The notes beneath the pieces are model-generated. The model was not told the origin of the DNA and did no database searches. It was given only the letters and a program-made list of their open reading frames with translations. From positions 10,454 through 74,453 of the forward strand of contig NZ_JAGTJJ010000058.1 of NCBI RefSeq assembly GCF_028435365.1: a DNA stretch of 64,000 nucleotides, in the 5' to 3' direction. Origin of the DNA: Polyangium jinanense. GTDB lineage: Bacteria; Myxococcota; Polyangia; Polyangiales; Polyangiaceae. This document shows positions 24,870 through 34,461 of this stretch, piece by piece. How positions within the stretch are numbered: position 1 is the first letter of the stretch; each line of letters opens with the position of its first letter. A program made the translations under genes and the position numbers.

Positions 24870-25952
24870 TCAGAGCACGTCGAGGATCCGCTCGCACGCC
24901 GCGGTCCAAGAGCAGTTCTTCCGCAGGTGCTCGCGCGCCGCGGGGGGCACCGGCTCGGCGTGCACGAGCCTTTCGACCGTCGCGGCGACGTCGTCCACCG
25001 GGACGATCAGGTGCGAGAGCCCTACCGTGTGATAGATCTCGGCGATCCCCACCTCTTCGGTGATCACCGCCGGCGTGCCCACCGCGATGGCCTCCATCGG
25101 CACGTTGCCGGAGACCTCGAAGCGGGAGGGGACGACGACGGCGTGGCAGCCCGCGTAGAAGTTCGCGAGCGAAGGCGTGTCGAGCATGGGCTCGCGGATC
25201 TTGGTGGCGCCGAGCGCGTGCAAGGCGCGCTGCTTGCCCTTCACGTCGGCGACGAGTTCGAGCGAGAACCCGCGCTCATCGAGAGGACCTACGATCTTGC
25301 CGAGCATTTCGGGGTTCTTGATGGCGTACAGGCGCATCACCGCGCCGATGCGCCGCCCCTCGGGCGCGGGTCCCGGGTGGTGCAGGAACGGCTCGGCGAT
25401 CCCGTTGTAGATGACGTGGTAAGGCGCCATCTCCGGGTAGCGGCCCGCGCAGAGCTCGGCGGTGCGGCGCGAGGGGAAGATGAGCGCGTCGGCCTTCTCC
25501 AGGCAATAACGCTCGACCAGGGTCATGACCGCGCTGAGCACGCGGTGGCCGCCGTAAGCGCTTTCGAGGCTGGACAGGCCGGCGACGAAGGCGGTGGCCT
25601 TGAGGCCCAGGCGACGGCACGCGGCGATCACGCACAGGCCCTTGAGGTCGGTGTCCGTGGCCATGACCTTGTCGGGGCGCTCGCGCTCGAGATCCGCCAC
25701 CACGCGCTTGATGATGCCCTCGCAGGCCCCGAGGACCTCGTCGATCGAGCGCGCGTGCATCAAGGTCGACATCTCCACGTGGCTCGCCGCGTACGACAGC
25801 GTGCGCACGGGCGTGGCGACGGGGGCGTCGGACTCGCCGAGAAGGAGCAGCCCCAGAAGCTCGTGTCGCCCGTTGCAGTAGGCGCACAGCTCGCGGAAGC
25901 GCCGGTAGATCCCGCCGTACTCGTGTGCGCCTCGGGCGATCGCGACTTTCAT
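24870..25952 (-). CDS. GT4-family glycosyltransferase
   Basis: 360 residues. The C-terminal half carries the GT-B donor-binding pattern: RLYAIKNPEMLGKIV, then FYAGCHAVVVPSRFEVSGNVPMEA (split over about 270-295) with the E-x7-E pair, and GTPAVITEEVG. The N-terminal half is the acceptor domain. GT4 enzymes retain the anomeric configuration and use nucleotide or lipid-linked sugars. The gene sits 7 bp after the ACP gene and 9 bp before the deacetylase in a tight operon, suggesting that it glycosylates a carrier-bound or released lipid. Confidence 0.85.
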   Translation of the reverse strand: MKVAIARGAHEYGGIYRRFRELCAYCNGRHELLGLLLLGESDAPVATPVRTLSYAASHVEMSTLMHARSIDEVLGACEGIIKRVVADLERERPDKVMATDTDLKGLCVIAACRRLGLKATAFVAGLSSLESAYGGHRVLSAVMTLVERYCLEKADALIFPSRRTAELCAGRYPEMAPYHVIYNGIAEPFLHHPGPAPEGRRIGAVMRLYAIKNPEMLGKIVGPLDERGFSLELVADVKGKQRALHALGATKIREPMLDTPSLANFYAGCHAVVVPSRFEVSGNVPMEAIAVGTPAVITEEVGIAEIYHTVGLSHLIVPVDDVAATVERLVHAEPVPPAAREHLRKNCSWTAACERILDVL

Positions 25953-25959
25953 GGCTTGC

Positions 25960-26265
25960 TCAGGCCGGCTTCAGCGCGGCGGGCTCGACGTCGTAGTTTT
26001 TCCAGATGAACGAGGCGATCTCACCCGAGGTGATGTCGGCCCGGTAGTTGCCGCCCGGAGTCTGGAGCAGCGGCTCGTAGGCGATCTTGCGCCGGAGCTG
26101 GGTGTCGATGGAGGCGAACAGATCGATGAAGTCCATCGACGTGAAGCCGATGTCCGCCACGAGCTGGGTCTCGGGCGTGATCTCGACGTCGAGGTGCCAG
26201 TCTTCGATGATCTCTCCGACCACGGTCTGCACGATCTTCAGGATGTCTGCTTCGGAAGGCTTCAT
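25960..26265 (-). CDS. Discrete acyl carrier protein
   Basis: 101 residues with the phosphopantetheine site Ser43 in DIGFTSMDF, after a typical helix I (ILKIVQTVVGEIIEDW). The acidic residues of helix II are present (MDFIDLF). It overlaps the stop of the KS*/AT/DH gene by 3 bp (ATGA arrangement at 26262-26265). A free-standing ACP in addition to the single fused one may give the synthase a second carrier or hand the chain to the glycosyltransferase or PKS. Confidence 0.9.
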   Translation of the reverse strand: MKPSEADILKIVQTVVGEIIEDWHLDVEITPETQLVADIGFTSMDFIDLFASIDTQLRRKIAYEPLLQTPGGNYRADITSGEIASFIWKNYDVEPAALKPA

Positions 26266-29200
26266 GCGCTCCTAGATGCGAGGCTCGAGGTGGAAACGTG
26301 GCTTTCGTGTGTCGGCGCTGGAGCGGCCAGCGCGGCGACGAACGCGCGCCCATCGCCCTGGATCTGGACCGCGGGGACCTCCGGCAGGCCCCGGAGCGCC
26401 GCGCCGGAGAAGGAGAAACCGGTCGCGGTTTCGTGGGTCTCGATCGCCGATAGCTCGAGGGGACCCACCCGCGGCTCCGCCCAGTCGAGCAGCGTCTCCT
26501 TTGCGACGACGCGGCAGAGGACCCAGCCGAGGCGCGCTTCGAGCGAGGGCGGCAGCGCGTAAAACGCCTCGCGCTCGGCTTCGGTGAGCGCGTAATGCGA
26601 GAGCGCCCGCACCCAGATGCCCTGGCCCGCTTCGCGCAGGTCCTCGTCCATCGCCTCGATGCGCCGGCAGGGCGCCGCGGCCGTCGAGCTCGGCTCGATG
26701 TCGGAGAGGTTGGTGCGGCGATCGCGGCGGCTGACGCAGCAGACGAAGTACTGATCCGGGAACGGGAAGAGCCGGTGACGCAACCCGTCGACGCGCACGA
26801 ACACCTCGCCGCTTTCGTCGATCAGCTCGGCGTCGGTGGTGGTGATGTTCCCGGCGACGCGGATCCGGGCGCGCAGGCGCACGCGGCTGCCGGGCTCGGG
26901 CATGCGACCCGTGAACGCGCAACGATCTTCGCCGAAGGGGAAGATGCCGAAGGTGCTGCGCTCGCGGTGGTGCAGGAGGAAGTAGGCGGTGATGTGCCCG
27001 ATCGCGTCGAGCAGCACGGCGGGCAGCTCGAGCGACGGCTCCCGCACGTCACGGAAAAGCCCCTCGCCCGAGGGCGCTTCGAGCTCGACCTCGACGTGCT
27101 CGGCGTCAATGCCGAGGGCGCGGCGGGTCGTGACCATCAGGGGGCCGAGGAAGAGCCACTTGTTGAAGGCGTCGATGTCCACCCGCGGCCGCTCGCGCGG
27201 GCTTGGCAGCGCGGGGGTGAGCGGCTCGGCTGATCCCTTCTGGGCACGGCCCTCGAAGGCGAGCATCCCGCCCTGGATCGTGCCGATCGTGCGGTCGAAG
27301 ATGCGCACGCGCACCCCGGCCTCGTCCCGTTCGGCGCGGATCTCCACCTCGAGCTGCCCGCGATCGAGCGCCAGCCAGCGCGAGCCACGCACCTCGGTGA
27401 GCACGAGGCCCGTCGCGTCGTGCCCGAGCAGCGCCCGCGCCGCCTCGGCGACGATTTCCATGCTGAACACGAGCGGCACCACCGGCAAGCCGACCGGCTC
27501 CGCCCCGTGCTTGCCGAGCCGTCCCCCGAAGGCGTGATGCACGAGGAAAGGATCTGTCTCGATGGACAAGGTGCGTCGCGACACGAGCGAGCGCTCGTCG
27601 CGCAGGATCATCGTCCCGAGCAGCGGGAAGGCCCCCGGCGCCTCCACGACCGGCGCGGGCTCGGCGGGCTGCACCTCGGGCATTGCCGCGGCGTGCGCGA
27701 GGGGGCCAGCGCCGGCGCGCATCGCGGCCAGGAAGATCTCCAGGGTCCGCTGCTGGTGGTCCAGGAAATCCCGCGCGAGCGCCCCGTGCGCCTGCATGAG
27801 CTGCGACGCCATGTGCAGCGAAGCCTCGGGGACGTACGCCGGCGCGGCCGGCGCAGGAGGCGACGCTGGAAGCGGCGAAGGCGCGGGAGGAGGTTGCTTC
27901 TGCACGCGCGGCTCGCGCCGAGGGGCGGTACGGGTGGGCTCGGGGGCGCGTGGGGCGGGGGCGGGGGCGCGGGGGCGCAGCGAGGACACGTCGATGTCCT
28001 GTCCCTTCACGTAGAGCTGCCCGAGGAGCTTCAAGAGCTGTTCGAGCCCCGGTTGTGCGGGCAAGTTGCTCGCCGCGGCGAGGTGCTCCTTGCCGCGCAG
28101 CGTGTTGCGCACGAAGCCGGTGAGCATCGAGCCGGGACCGACCTCGACGAAGTCCCGCACGCCCTCCGCGTAAAGCCGCTCGATCGTCTCGCGGAAGCGC
28201 ACCGGCTTTCGCCACTGCGACGCGGTCAGATCGCAGATGGCCCGCGACTCGGCCGGGAAAGGGGCGGCCGTCGAGCAACTGTAGAGCGGCAGCTCGCTCG
28301 GGCCGAAGTGGTGCTCGTTGCCCTCGAAGCCCGCGCGCGCCAGGTCTGCGTGCTTTCCGTAGAGGGGCGTGTGATACCCGGGCATGAAGGGCAGCTCCAC
28401 GCACACCGCGCCCTCCTGCCGCAGCCGCGTGCTTGCCGCCGCGATCGCGGACGCGGAGCCGAAAAGCACGACCTGCTCGGGGCAGTTGTCGAGCGCCAGA
28501 TGGAGCTCGCCGCCCGAGGCATCGAGCACGCTCTGCACCAGCGCGGGCGAGGCGCGGTTCACGGCGATGCTCGTCCCCGGCACGTTGCCTGCGGCGAACA
28601 AGGTCTGCAAGGTGCGCTGGATGTACTCGACGAACGAGATCACCCCGCCCGGGCCGGGCGCGCGCAGCGTCTTCGAGGCCACGAGCGAGGCGTTCTCGCC
28701 GTTCGAGTAGCCGAGCATCATGTCGGCGCGCACGCCGGCCGCCGTGAGCATCTCGTGCAGCGACAGGCTCGCGACGAGGCAGTACATCGCGCCGCGCTCG
28801 AGATCGACGAGCGATTCCTCGAGCGCCTTGCGCCGTGCCTCCGTGACCCCGAGCGTGGGCGCGCTGAAGAAGTTCGAGGGCCGATACAGGCCGGCGCGGG
28901 CGTACAGATCCTCGAGCCCCTCGATCCACACCCGCATCCGCGGCAGGTGGCAGAGCAGATCGCTCAGCATCCCCGGGTAGGGCGCTCCTTGACCGGGGAA
29001 CATCATCCCCAGGCGCCGGTCGGGCGAGGCGGAGTCCGCGTAGAAAATGCCATCCGGCGCGTTGAACGAGCTTGCGCGCGAGGACTCGAGCCGCGCGAGG
29101 AGTCGCCCGAGCTGGGCCTCGAACGTTGCCCGATCGCGCGCCACGAAGGCGACGCGATGGCGACCTTGGCCGCCGGTGCCGTTCCAGGCGACGATCTCGC

Positions 29201-30233
29201 CGAGCGGCGCGTCGGGCATGAGCTCGAGCGCGCTGCGCACGGCCCGCAGCCGCGCGAGCAGCGAGGCGCGATCGTCTGCCGAGATGAGGAGCAGCTCGGC
29301 GGGCCAGGGGACGGAGAGGCGGGGCGGTACCTCGTCGTAGCGGCGGGGCACCTGCTCGAGCAGCAAGAAGCCGGCGCCCTCCTCGCCCAGGGCGAAGAAG
29401 CCTGCGCGCCGCGGCGCGTTGCCGGCAATCCACGGCCGGACCGAGGGCGCGGCGACGAAGGGCGCGGCGAGCGCGTCGAGCTCCTTGCGGCGCAGCGGCG
29501 GAAAGAGGTGCTGGTGCAGGGCGAGCGCCACAACGGCCACGCCGCCGAGCGCCGGCAGGTCCGCCCTCGCCGGCGAGAGCGGCCCGAGCGTGCAGCCAGG
29601 CGCAGTCTCGTCGCTCCTGCGCAGCGCGTCGCCGAGTGCTGCGAGGATCGGCCCGAGCGGCGCGTCCTCGACCAGGAGATCCACGAGGCCCACGCTCTGG
29701 GGCTCGATCCCCTCGGCCGCGCACACGCGCTCGAGCAGCTCGACGCAGTCGCGCGGCGCGCTGCCGGGAAGCGAGCTTCCCCCGCGGAGCAACGCGTAGA
29801 CGGGCTTGCCTTGCGCGAGCATCTCCTCGTACCTGCCGAGCAGCAGCCCTGCGCGCGCGGCGGATCGGCCCTCGGCGATGCTCACCACGGCGGCCAGATC
29901 GCAGCGCCCCGTGTGCAGCGCGTCCATGGCGCGCAGCAGCGCGAGCGCCTCGACGACGTGGCCTGCGGGCAGGCGCTCCAGGAACGTGGGGGAGACGTCC
30001 ATCTGCGTGAGCAGCGCGTCATCGGCGATCTGCTGGGCCCCGGCCACGAACAACCCGAGGCGCCCGGCGGGTCGATCCACGAGCCAGGCGCGCCGCGATT
30101 CGCCGTCGTCTTCCTCGCCTGCGGAGAGGGTGCCGGCTGCTCTGTTCCCCTCGAATGCGCCCCAGAGTGCCTCGGGGGAAGACGCCTCGGGAACGCGCAG
30201 CTCGATTCCTACGATCGCAAAAAGAACACCCAT
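26262..30233 (-). CDS. PfaB/PfaC-like protein: decayed KS-AT-DH-PPTase-like
   Basis: 1323 residues. ATG 30233 is preferred over an upstream ATG at 30284: AGGAGG lies about 9 nt upstream and the protein begins with the KS-like FAIVGIELRVPEA. Residues 1-300 keep the outline of a ketosynthase (start motif; ending RAGFFALGEEGAGFLLLEQ) but lack the Cys-His-His residues, as in a chain-length-factor-like or vestigial KS. AT about 405-715 (MFPGQGAPYPGM, Ser510 in GYSNG, His621). DH double hotdog about 885-1160 (His899 with Gly903; DxxxH at 1076-1080). The C-terminus (WVLCRVVAKE at 1237-1246) looks like a degenerate phosphopantetheinyl transferase. First gene of the minus-strand operon; it supplies the dehydratase missing from the megasynthase. 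Confidence 0.88.
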   Translation of the reverse strand: MGVLFAIVGIELRVPEASSPEALWGAFEGNRAAGTLSAGEEDDGESRRAWLVDRPAGRLGLFVAGAQQIADDALLTQMDVSPTFLERLPAGHVVEALALLRAMDALHTGRCDLAAVVSIAEGRSAARAGLLLGRYEEMLAQGKPVYALLRGGSSLPGSAPRDCVELLERVCAAEGIEPQSVGLVDLLVEDAPLGPILAALGDALRRSDETAPGCTLGPLSPARADLPALGGVAVVALALHQHLFPPLRRKELDALAAPFVAAPSVRPWIAGNAPRRAGFFALGEEGAGFLLLEQVPRRYDEVPPRLSVPWPAELLLISADDRASLLARLRAVRSALELMPDAPLGEIVAWNGTGGQGRHRVAFVARDRATFEAQLGRLLARLESSRASSFNAPDGIFYADSASPDRRLGMMFPGQGAPYPGMLSDLLCHLPRMRVWIEGLEDLYARAGLYRPSNFFSAPTLGVTEARRKALEESLVDLERGAMYCLVASLSLHEMLTAAGVRADMMLGYSNGENASLVASKTLRAPGPGGVISFVEYIQRTLQTLFAAGNVPGTSIAVNRASPALVQSVLDASGGELHLALDNCPEQVVLFGSASAIAAASTRLRQEGAVCVELPFMPGYHTPLYGKHADLARAGFEGNEHHFGPSELPLYSCSTAAPFPAESRAICDLTASQWRKPVRFRETIERLYAEGVRDFVEVGPGSMLTGFVRNTLRGKEHLAAASNLPAQPGLEQLLKLLGQLYVKGQDIDVSSLRPRAPAPAPRAPEPTRTAPRREPRVQKQPPPAPSPLPASPPAPAAPAYVPEASLHMASQLMQAHGALARDFLDHQQRTLEIFLAAMRAGAGPLAHAAAMPEVQPAEPAPVVEAPGAFPLLGTMILRDERSLVSRRTLSIETDPFLVHHAFGGRLGKHGAEPVGLPVVPLVFSMEIVAEAARALLGHDATGLVLTEVRGSRWLALDRGQLEVEIRAERDEAGVRVRIFDRTIGTIQGGMLAFEGRAQKGSAEPLTPALPSPRERPRVDIDAFNKWLFLGPLMVTTRRALGIDAEHVEVELEAPSGEGLFRDVREPSLELPAVLLDAIGHITAYFLLHHRERSTFGIFPFGEDRCAFTGRMPEPGSRVRLRARIRVAGNITTTDAELIDESGEVFVRVDGLRHRLFPFPDQYFVCCVSRRDRRTNLSDIEPSSTAAAPCRRIEAMDEDLREAGQGIWVRALSHYALTEAEREAFYALPPSLEARLGWVLCRVVAKETLLDWAEPRVGPLELSAIETHETATGFSFSGAALRGLPEVPAVQIQGDGRAFVAALAAPAPTHESHVSTSSLASRSA

Positions 30234-30740
30234 CACACCCCGCCTCCTCGACGCACTGCGTGCACGCGCATACGCCCAGGACACTGAGTTGCCCTACCAC
30301 GGCCAAACTTGCGCCAGCAAGCGGATCTTTGGTGGTTGGTCACATGAGGTGGATTCCACGGCTACCAGCTGTGTCTTTCAGGACGTCGGGATGCGTGCGC
30401 CGACCTATGTTGCTGGAGTTTGTCACCCGTGCGGTAGGCGGAGCCAAACGTTTTTCCAGTCCTGAGTTTGGCAGAAAGCAACGGGCCGCCTCGAAGGGCG
30501 CCCGCTGTACGCCTCATCGCCGGGCCAGCCGGTGCAAGGTGGCGACGATAGGGTCGATGGAACCGCGGAGCCCGTCATCCACCGTTTCGACGGAGCCCGT
30601 CACCTTGGACCCCCAAATCCGGGTCGAGGGAATGGCCACGGTCCACGTGAACGTGTGTTTACATTCCGCCCAGCCCCCGCGGATTCGACGCTCATCCGCA
30701 TGGCACACCGATTGCCTGGCGCCGCGTCCCGAGGAGACCC
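30234..30740. other. Divergent intergenic region, promoter-bearing
   Basis: About 500 bp between the divergent lipid-synthase operon and the lipoprotein gene at 30741. The stretch 30281-30480 is noticeably less GC-rich than the genes around it, as expected for promoters. I could not assign convincing -35/-10 boxes. It also contains a short open frame on the minus strand, listed separately. Confidence 0.6.
30514..30708 (-). pseudogene. Possible C-terminal gene remnant
   Basis: A 64-codon minus-strand frame. The stretch from about residue 15 (ECKHTFTWTVAIP, then TRIWGSKVTGSVE and DPIVATLHRL) has balanced, protein-like composition, unlike the Arg/Ala-rich shadow frames elsewhere. It has only a GTG near its beginning, and the frame runs back without another start into the oppositely oriented lipoprotein gene. 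It may be the tail of a gene whose front was lost when 30741-32990 was inserted or rearranged, or a real small protein. I do not recognise it. Confidence 0.3.
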
Positions 30741-32990
30741 ATGCACCGATCTTTCTTTCACCGGCGAATGCACACGCTTGCCGTAACCCTTTCCTTGCTC
30801 GTGTCGGGCTGCTCGAGCAACGATGTCGAACCCCCGCCCGACCCCGATATCGATCAGCCCGTGCCCGATGGGGGGACCTGCGAGCTCGAGGGCACGTTCA
30901 CCGTCAGCTCCATCGAGGTGATCGAGGGGGCGTGCGACCTGGAAATCGCCGATGCCACGATGGCCGTCCGCCGCGTCGGGGAGACGTATCTCCTCGATTT
31001 CGACGACACGAACTGGGACTCGGCGGCACGGCAACCCGGCTGCAAGGCGAGCTTCCAGGGCCCCGACGCTTGGTATTACAACAACACCTTCCGCACGCGC
31101 TCGCTCGCGTTGGAGGTCAGCGGAGACAACCTCACCGCCGAAATCAAGGACGCCCTCGACGGCGCCGACTCCGAGGGCCATACCTGCGACGCCACCATCC
31201 GGGTGCACGCGACGCGCACAGGCCCGGCGCCCGCGGGCGCGCCGCTCGGCGACTCATGCGGGCCCGTCGGCTGCAGTGGCACGCGTTGCGCATTCGGGTC
31301 GCAGTTCGAATGCGCGAGCGGCGTCTGCCTCCTCGATACCGATCCGTTCTTGCAAACCATGTGCACCGAGCCTTGCACGCCGCAGGCCGGCTGCCCGGAT
31401 GGATTCATGTGCCTGTGGGCGGACGAGGGCTGGGATGGCGCGGCGGAGGGTTATTACTGCGCGCCGTGGCGCGCCGTGTGTGGCAACGGGATCGTCGATG
31501 ACGGGGAGGCGTGCGACGACGGCAATCAAGTCGACGGCGACGGCTGCTCCGCCGACTGCAGCTCCGACGAGTCGTGCGGCAATGGGATGCTCGAGCAAGG
31601 AGAGGTCTGCGAGGCCGAGGCCCCTGGCGAATGGCTGACATGCACGGCGGCGTGCACCCTCGACGCGCCCGCCGGGCTATCGATGCCCCTCCCGATCGAC
31701 GCCTTCGGCATCACCGCCGCCTCCAATGGCACGGGACGTTTCCTCGTGGGGGGCACGGTCAATCGATTCGCCCAGAACATGGCATACCAAGCGTACGTGG
31801 CGCGCACCGTCGACGGCGGCGCCACCTGGACCGATACCATCGTCGCGCCGGATGTCATGGCGTTTGCGCAGCTCGGCGCCATCGCCGCCGACGGCGCGCG
31901 CGTGGCGGTCGGGCTCGTCGGTGGCTTCGAGGCGACAGGTTTCTGGTTGGCCGAGAGCACCGACGGCGGGGCGACCTTCCCGCTCGCCACGTTCCAGACC
32001 TTGCCGGAGGGTAACGCCCACGGCGTGGAGGTTGAAGATAACGGGACTCTCGAGCTCATGTATGCGCCCGACGGCAGTCTCCTTGCCCTGGTGGCGATCC
32101 CGGACGGCGTGCTCGTATCGCGGCGCGAACCTGGGACGATGACATGGAAAACGACCGGCTCGCTGCACCTGTCGCAGCCGGGCGCGAGCGACTGCACCTT
32201 CCGGTGGCGTTCGCCTCGCCTCGAGGCGATATACGCCACGGGCGTACACCTGCACCATGAGGGGAGCCACCTGCAAGTCACCGCAGGCCAGCGTTGCGTC
32301 GTCAACGGCAAGTTGACGCAAATCGCTGGAACCATTGAATCCACGGACGGCGGCGCCTCGTTTGGCCCGGCCGTCGACCTCGTCGCGGCGTCCGGTCTGA
32401 GCGTCGCATCGTCGGTGCTCGTGTCGCCCGGGCCGCGTGGCCCGCTCGGAGTTTGCATCACGGGGACCGATGCGAGCGATGCCGTGTCCGCGCGCTGCGC
32501 CGTCGCACCCGCGCCCGGCGGGGCATGGTCCTTCCACGACACGGGGGCCACATTCATGACCTCCACCAGCAACGAGCCCAGCGCAGTCGAGGTACTCGCC
32601 CCGGACACGCTGCTACTCACGCAAACGTCGTCGAGCACCGGAGCCGTGGTGATCCACCGCGGCGAAAGCGGTGGCAGCACGTGGTCCCAGGTGGAGCTGT
32701 CACAGGCTCATGCATCTCTCGGAGGGCGTTCCCTGCAAAGCATCTCGACCGACGCCCTCTGGCTCTTCGAGGTGGACGGGAACAACGACGCCAGCCTCGT
32801 TCGCCTGACGATGGGCGGCTCCGTCGCCGCGCCGCGCACGTGGCTCTTCGGCGACGCCAGGCGCCTCGATGGGTCAGGCCCTCCGTGGCAATTCGCCTCC
32901 GCCGAGGACAGCGCCGGCGCGCTCCTCATCGTCTACAGCGTACCCGACGATCTGCGCGACTGGGTCACAGTGGCGCAGGTGCTGAAGTAG
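30741..32990 (+). CDS. Large lipoprotein with DUF4215-type Cys-rich repeat and BNR-like domain
   Basis: 749 residues, ATG 30741 after GAGGAG. The N-terminus is a lipoprotein signal (LLVSGCSS; lipid-bearing Cys about residue 23), so it should be anchored in an envelope membrane. After a beta-rich N-terminal region there is a Cys-rich part with the DUF4215-like signature CGNGIVDDGEACDDGN followed by DGDGCSADC and a second CGNGMLEQGEVCE copy, a repeat common in myxobacterial surface proteins. The remaining ~480 residues contain several 'DGG.(S/T)W/F' motifs (VDGGATWTD, TDGGATFPL, TDGGASFGP, SGGSTWSQ), typical of BNR/sialidase-like beta-propellers. Function is unknown; binding to extracellular glycans is a reasonable guess. 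Confidence 0.85.
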   Translation: MHRSFFHRRMHTLAVTLSLLVSGCSSNDVEPPPDPDIDQPVPDGGTCELEGTFTVSSIEVIEGACDLEIADATMAVRRVGETYLLDFDDTNWDSAARQPGCKASFQGPDAWYYNNTFRTRSLALEVSGDNLTAEIKDALDGADSEGHTCDATIRVHATRTGPAPAGAPLGDSCGPVGCSGTRCAFGSQFECASGVCLLDTDPFLQTMCTEPCTPQAGCPDGFMCLWADEGWDGAAEGYYCAPWRAVCGNGIVDDGEACDDGNQVDGDGCSADCSSDESCGNGMLEQGEVCEAEAPGEWLTCTAACTLDAPAGLSMPLPIDAFGITAASNGTGRFLVGGTVNRFAQNMAYQAYVARTVDGGATWTDTIVAPDVMAFAQLGAIAADGARVAVGLVGGFEATGFWLAESTDGGATFPLATFQTLPEGNAHGVEVEDNGTLELMYAPDGSLLALVAIPDGVLVSRREPGTMTWKTTGSLHLSQPGASDCTFRWRSPRLEAIYATGVHLHHEGSHLQVTAGQRCVVNGKLTQIAGTIESTDGGASFGPAVDLVAASGLSVASSVLVSPGPRGPLGVCITGTDASDAVSARCAVAPAPGGAWSFHDTGATFMTSTSNEPSAVEVLAPDTLLLTQTSSSTGAVVIHRGESGGSTWSQVELSQAHASLGGRSLQSISTDALWLFEVDGNNDASLVRLTMGGSVAAPRTWLFGDARRLDGSGPPWQFASAEDSAGALLIVYSVPDDLRDWVTVAQVLK

Positions 32991-33325
32991 GCGCGCTCGT
33001 ATCGCGAGGCGTCGCGCCGGGGCGCTGCCCCGGACCCCGCGGGGGCTGTTCGCCCCTCGACCCGAATCAGGGCAAGCCCTGGACTCGGGGTGGAAGAACT
33101 GCGCAACGCGCAGTTCTTCCAACGGGCCCGTTGGACCGCGTCGCCAGTCGAAAGGGCAGCGCCGCGGTCTTGGCAGGCAGGGTCGTCGCTGGTCTTGACC
33201 TGGCCTGTTCGATGAACTGCGCATCGCGCAGTTCATCGACCCCGGGTCCAGCGCTTGCGCAGGCCCCGGGTGCAGGGGCGGATAGCCCCTGCTGGGGCCT
33301 GGGGCAAAGCCCCAGCGAAGCGCCT
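32991..33325. repeat. Composite palindromic intergenic element, copy 1
   Basis: It begins directly after the lipoprotein stop codon. It contains GC-rich stems, then hairpin 1 at 33092-33120 (GAACTGCGC/GCGCAGTTC core with GGAAG/CTTCC outer pairs), a ~90-nt spacer ending in a CTGGTCTTG box, hairpin 2 at 33209-33239 (same core with TCGAT/ATCGA outer pairs), and a closing set of GC-rich stems to about 33325. It has the same order and orientation as copy 2 at 40518, with diverged stem sequences that mostly preserve pairing. No transposase or protein-like frame is present. Confidence 0.85.
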
Positions 33326-33430
33326 TCCTGCTCAGCCGCCGCGCGGAGGGCGGTCGCGCTCTCCACCAGCCGTCCGTACATTTTTGCCAAACACTTGCCC
33401 GTCGAGCCCCTCTCGCCCGATGCTTCCCGC

Positions 33431-34147
33431 GTGGCGGATCCCTATATCGATCAATATGAAACCCTCGCCTATGGCAGGTTTGCCGTGGCGCAGATCCTCG
33501 CGCTCGTCATCGGCCTCGACCCCGAGGCGAACAGCTTCGTCAAGCTCACCGCGGATCGGCTCGCGGTGGAGACGGACACGATGGAAGTCGTGCTGAAGAA
33601 GGCCGGTGCGCTCGATGCGGTGACGTACAAGGTGGTCGAGGGGAAGCCGGACGTCGTGGGTAACGCCAAGGGCGCGCTGCGGCGGCTCGTGGCGTATGCC
33701 GAGTCGCGAGAGAAGGGCGAGGCCATCGTGGCGGACATCCTTCACCACGAGAACATGAGCACTGTGCTCCGGCGCAGGCCCGTCAAGCTCGTCGCGGCGC
33801 TCGACCATGCGCTCACCGCGATCGAGAAGCACAAGGCGAACCTGCCGGAGTACGCGAATTGGGCATATCACGTCGCGGCCGCGAGGGACGCGCTCGCTGC
33901 GCTCAATGAAGGCGTGCGGAAGGCGCGCGTGGATCGCAGGGAGGCCACGCCGGAGACCGAGGCGGCTCGCCTCAAATGGCTGCGGCGTTATTCGGCCACG
34001 AAACTGATCGTCGAGGGGATCCTGAAGCCGCTCGGCAAGACCGCGATGATGCCTGAGATCTTCGATGATCTCGCCGAGGTGCATCGCGCCGAGGGCGTAT
34101 CGGACGCGCCCGCAAAGGTGAACGCTCCGCCTCGTTCGCCCAAATAA
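33431..34147 (+). CDS. All-helical hypothetical protein
   Basis: 238 residues if GTG 33431 is the start; the frame is open far upstream but that part runs through the repeat element and is not protein-like. The protein-like sequence begins at VADPYIDQYETLAYGRFAV. It is predicted almost entirely alpha-helical with regular hydrophobic spacing, has no signal peptide or membrane helix, and has a disordered Pro-rich tail. I recognise no family. It stands alone between repeat copy 1 and the MerC-like gene. The start is the least certain point. Confidence 0.6.
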   Translation: MADPYIDQYETLAYGRFAVAQILALVIGLDPEANSFVKLTADRLAVETDTMEVVLKKAGALDAVTYKVVEGKPDVVGNAKGALRRLVAYAESREKGEAIVADILHHENMSTVLRRRPVKLVAALDHALTAIEKHKANLPEYANWAYHVAAARDALAALNEGVRKARVDRREATPETEAARLKWLRRYSATKLIVEGILKPLGKTAMMPEIFDDLAEVHRAEGVSDAPAKVNAPPRSPK

Positions 34148-34461
34148 AGCCCGTCGCATGGACAGCACCACCCTCGGAGGCGCGTGTCCGCGCCCGCAAG
34201 CTCGACGACGACCCCCTCGGCGCTGAAAGTGCGCCGTGCAACTTGGATCAGCGTCGCCACGGCTGGCGAGGGCGACCTCGGCAACCGTGAATTTGTGAGC
34301 TCGTCACCCAAGGGAGGGACGGACGCCGCGGCAAGAACGGGCTTGGCGGCGGAGGTCGGCATCGGCGGGAGAGCGGCACGCGCCTCGCGGCCGAGGCGGC
34401 GTCGGGCAGGTGGACGGCCGGTGCCTGGGGCGTCGAGGCAGCGGCGCGCGAGCGAGCGTGT
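34148..34461. other. Intergenic stretch, nothing recognised
   Basis: About 310 bp downstream of two converging genes. Open frames here on both strands are Arg/Ala/Pro-rich shadows. I see no tRNA, clear terminator with U-tract, or copy of the repeat family. Confidence 0.5.

Noticed and set aside
27420..30287. 955-codon plus-strand open frame
   Set aside because: Antisense shadow of the KS*/AT/DH gene.
32453..33430. N-terminal part of the long frame ending at 34147
   Set aside because: Runs through the lipoprotein gene in another frame and through repeat copy 1; not protein-like.
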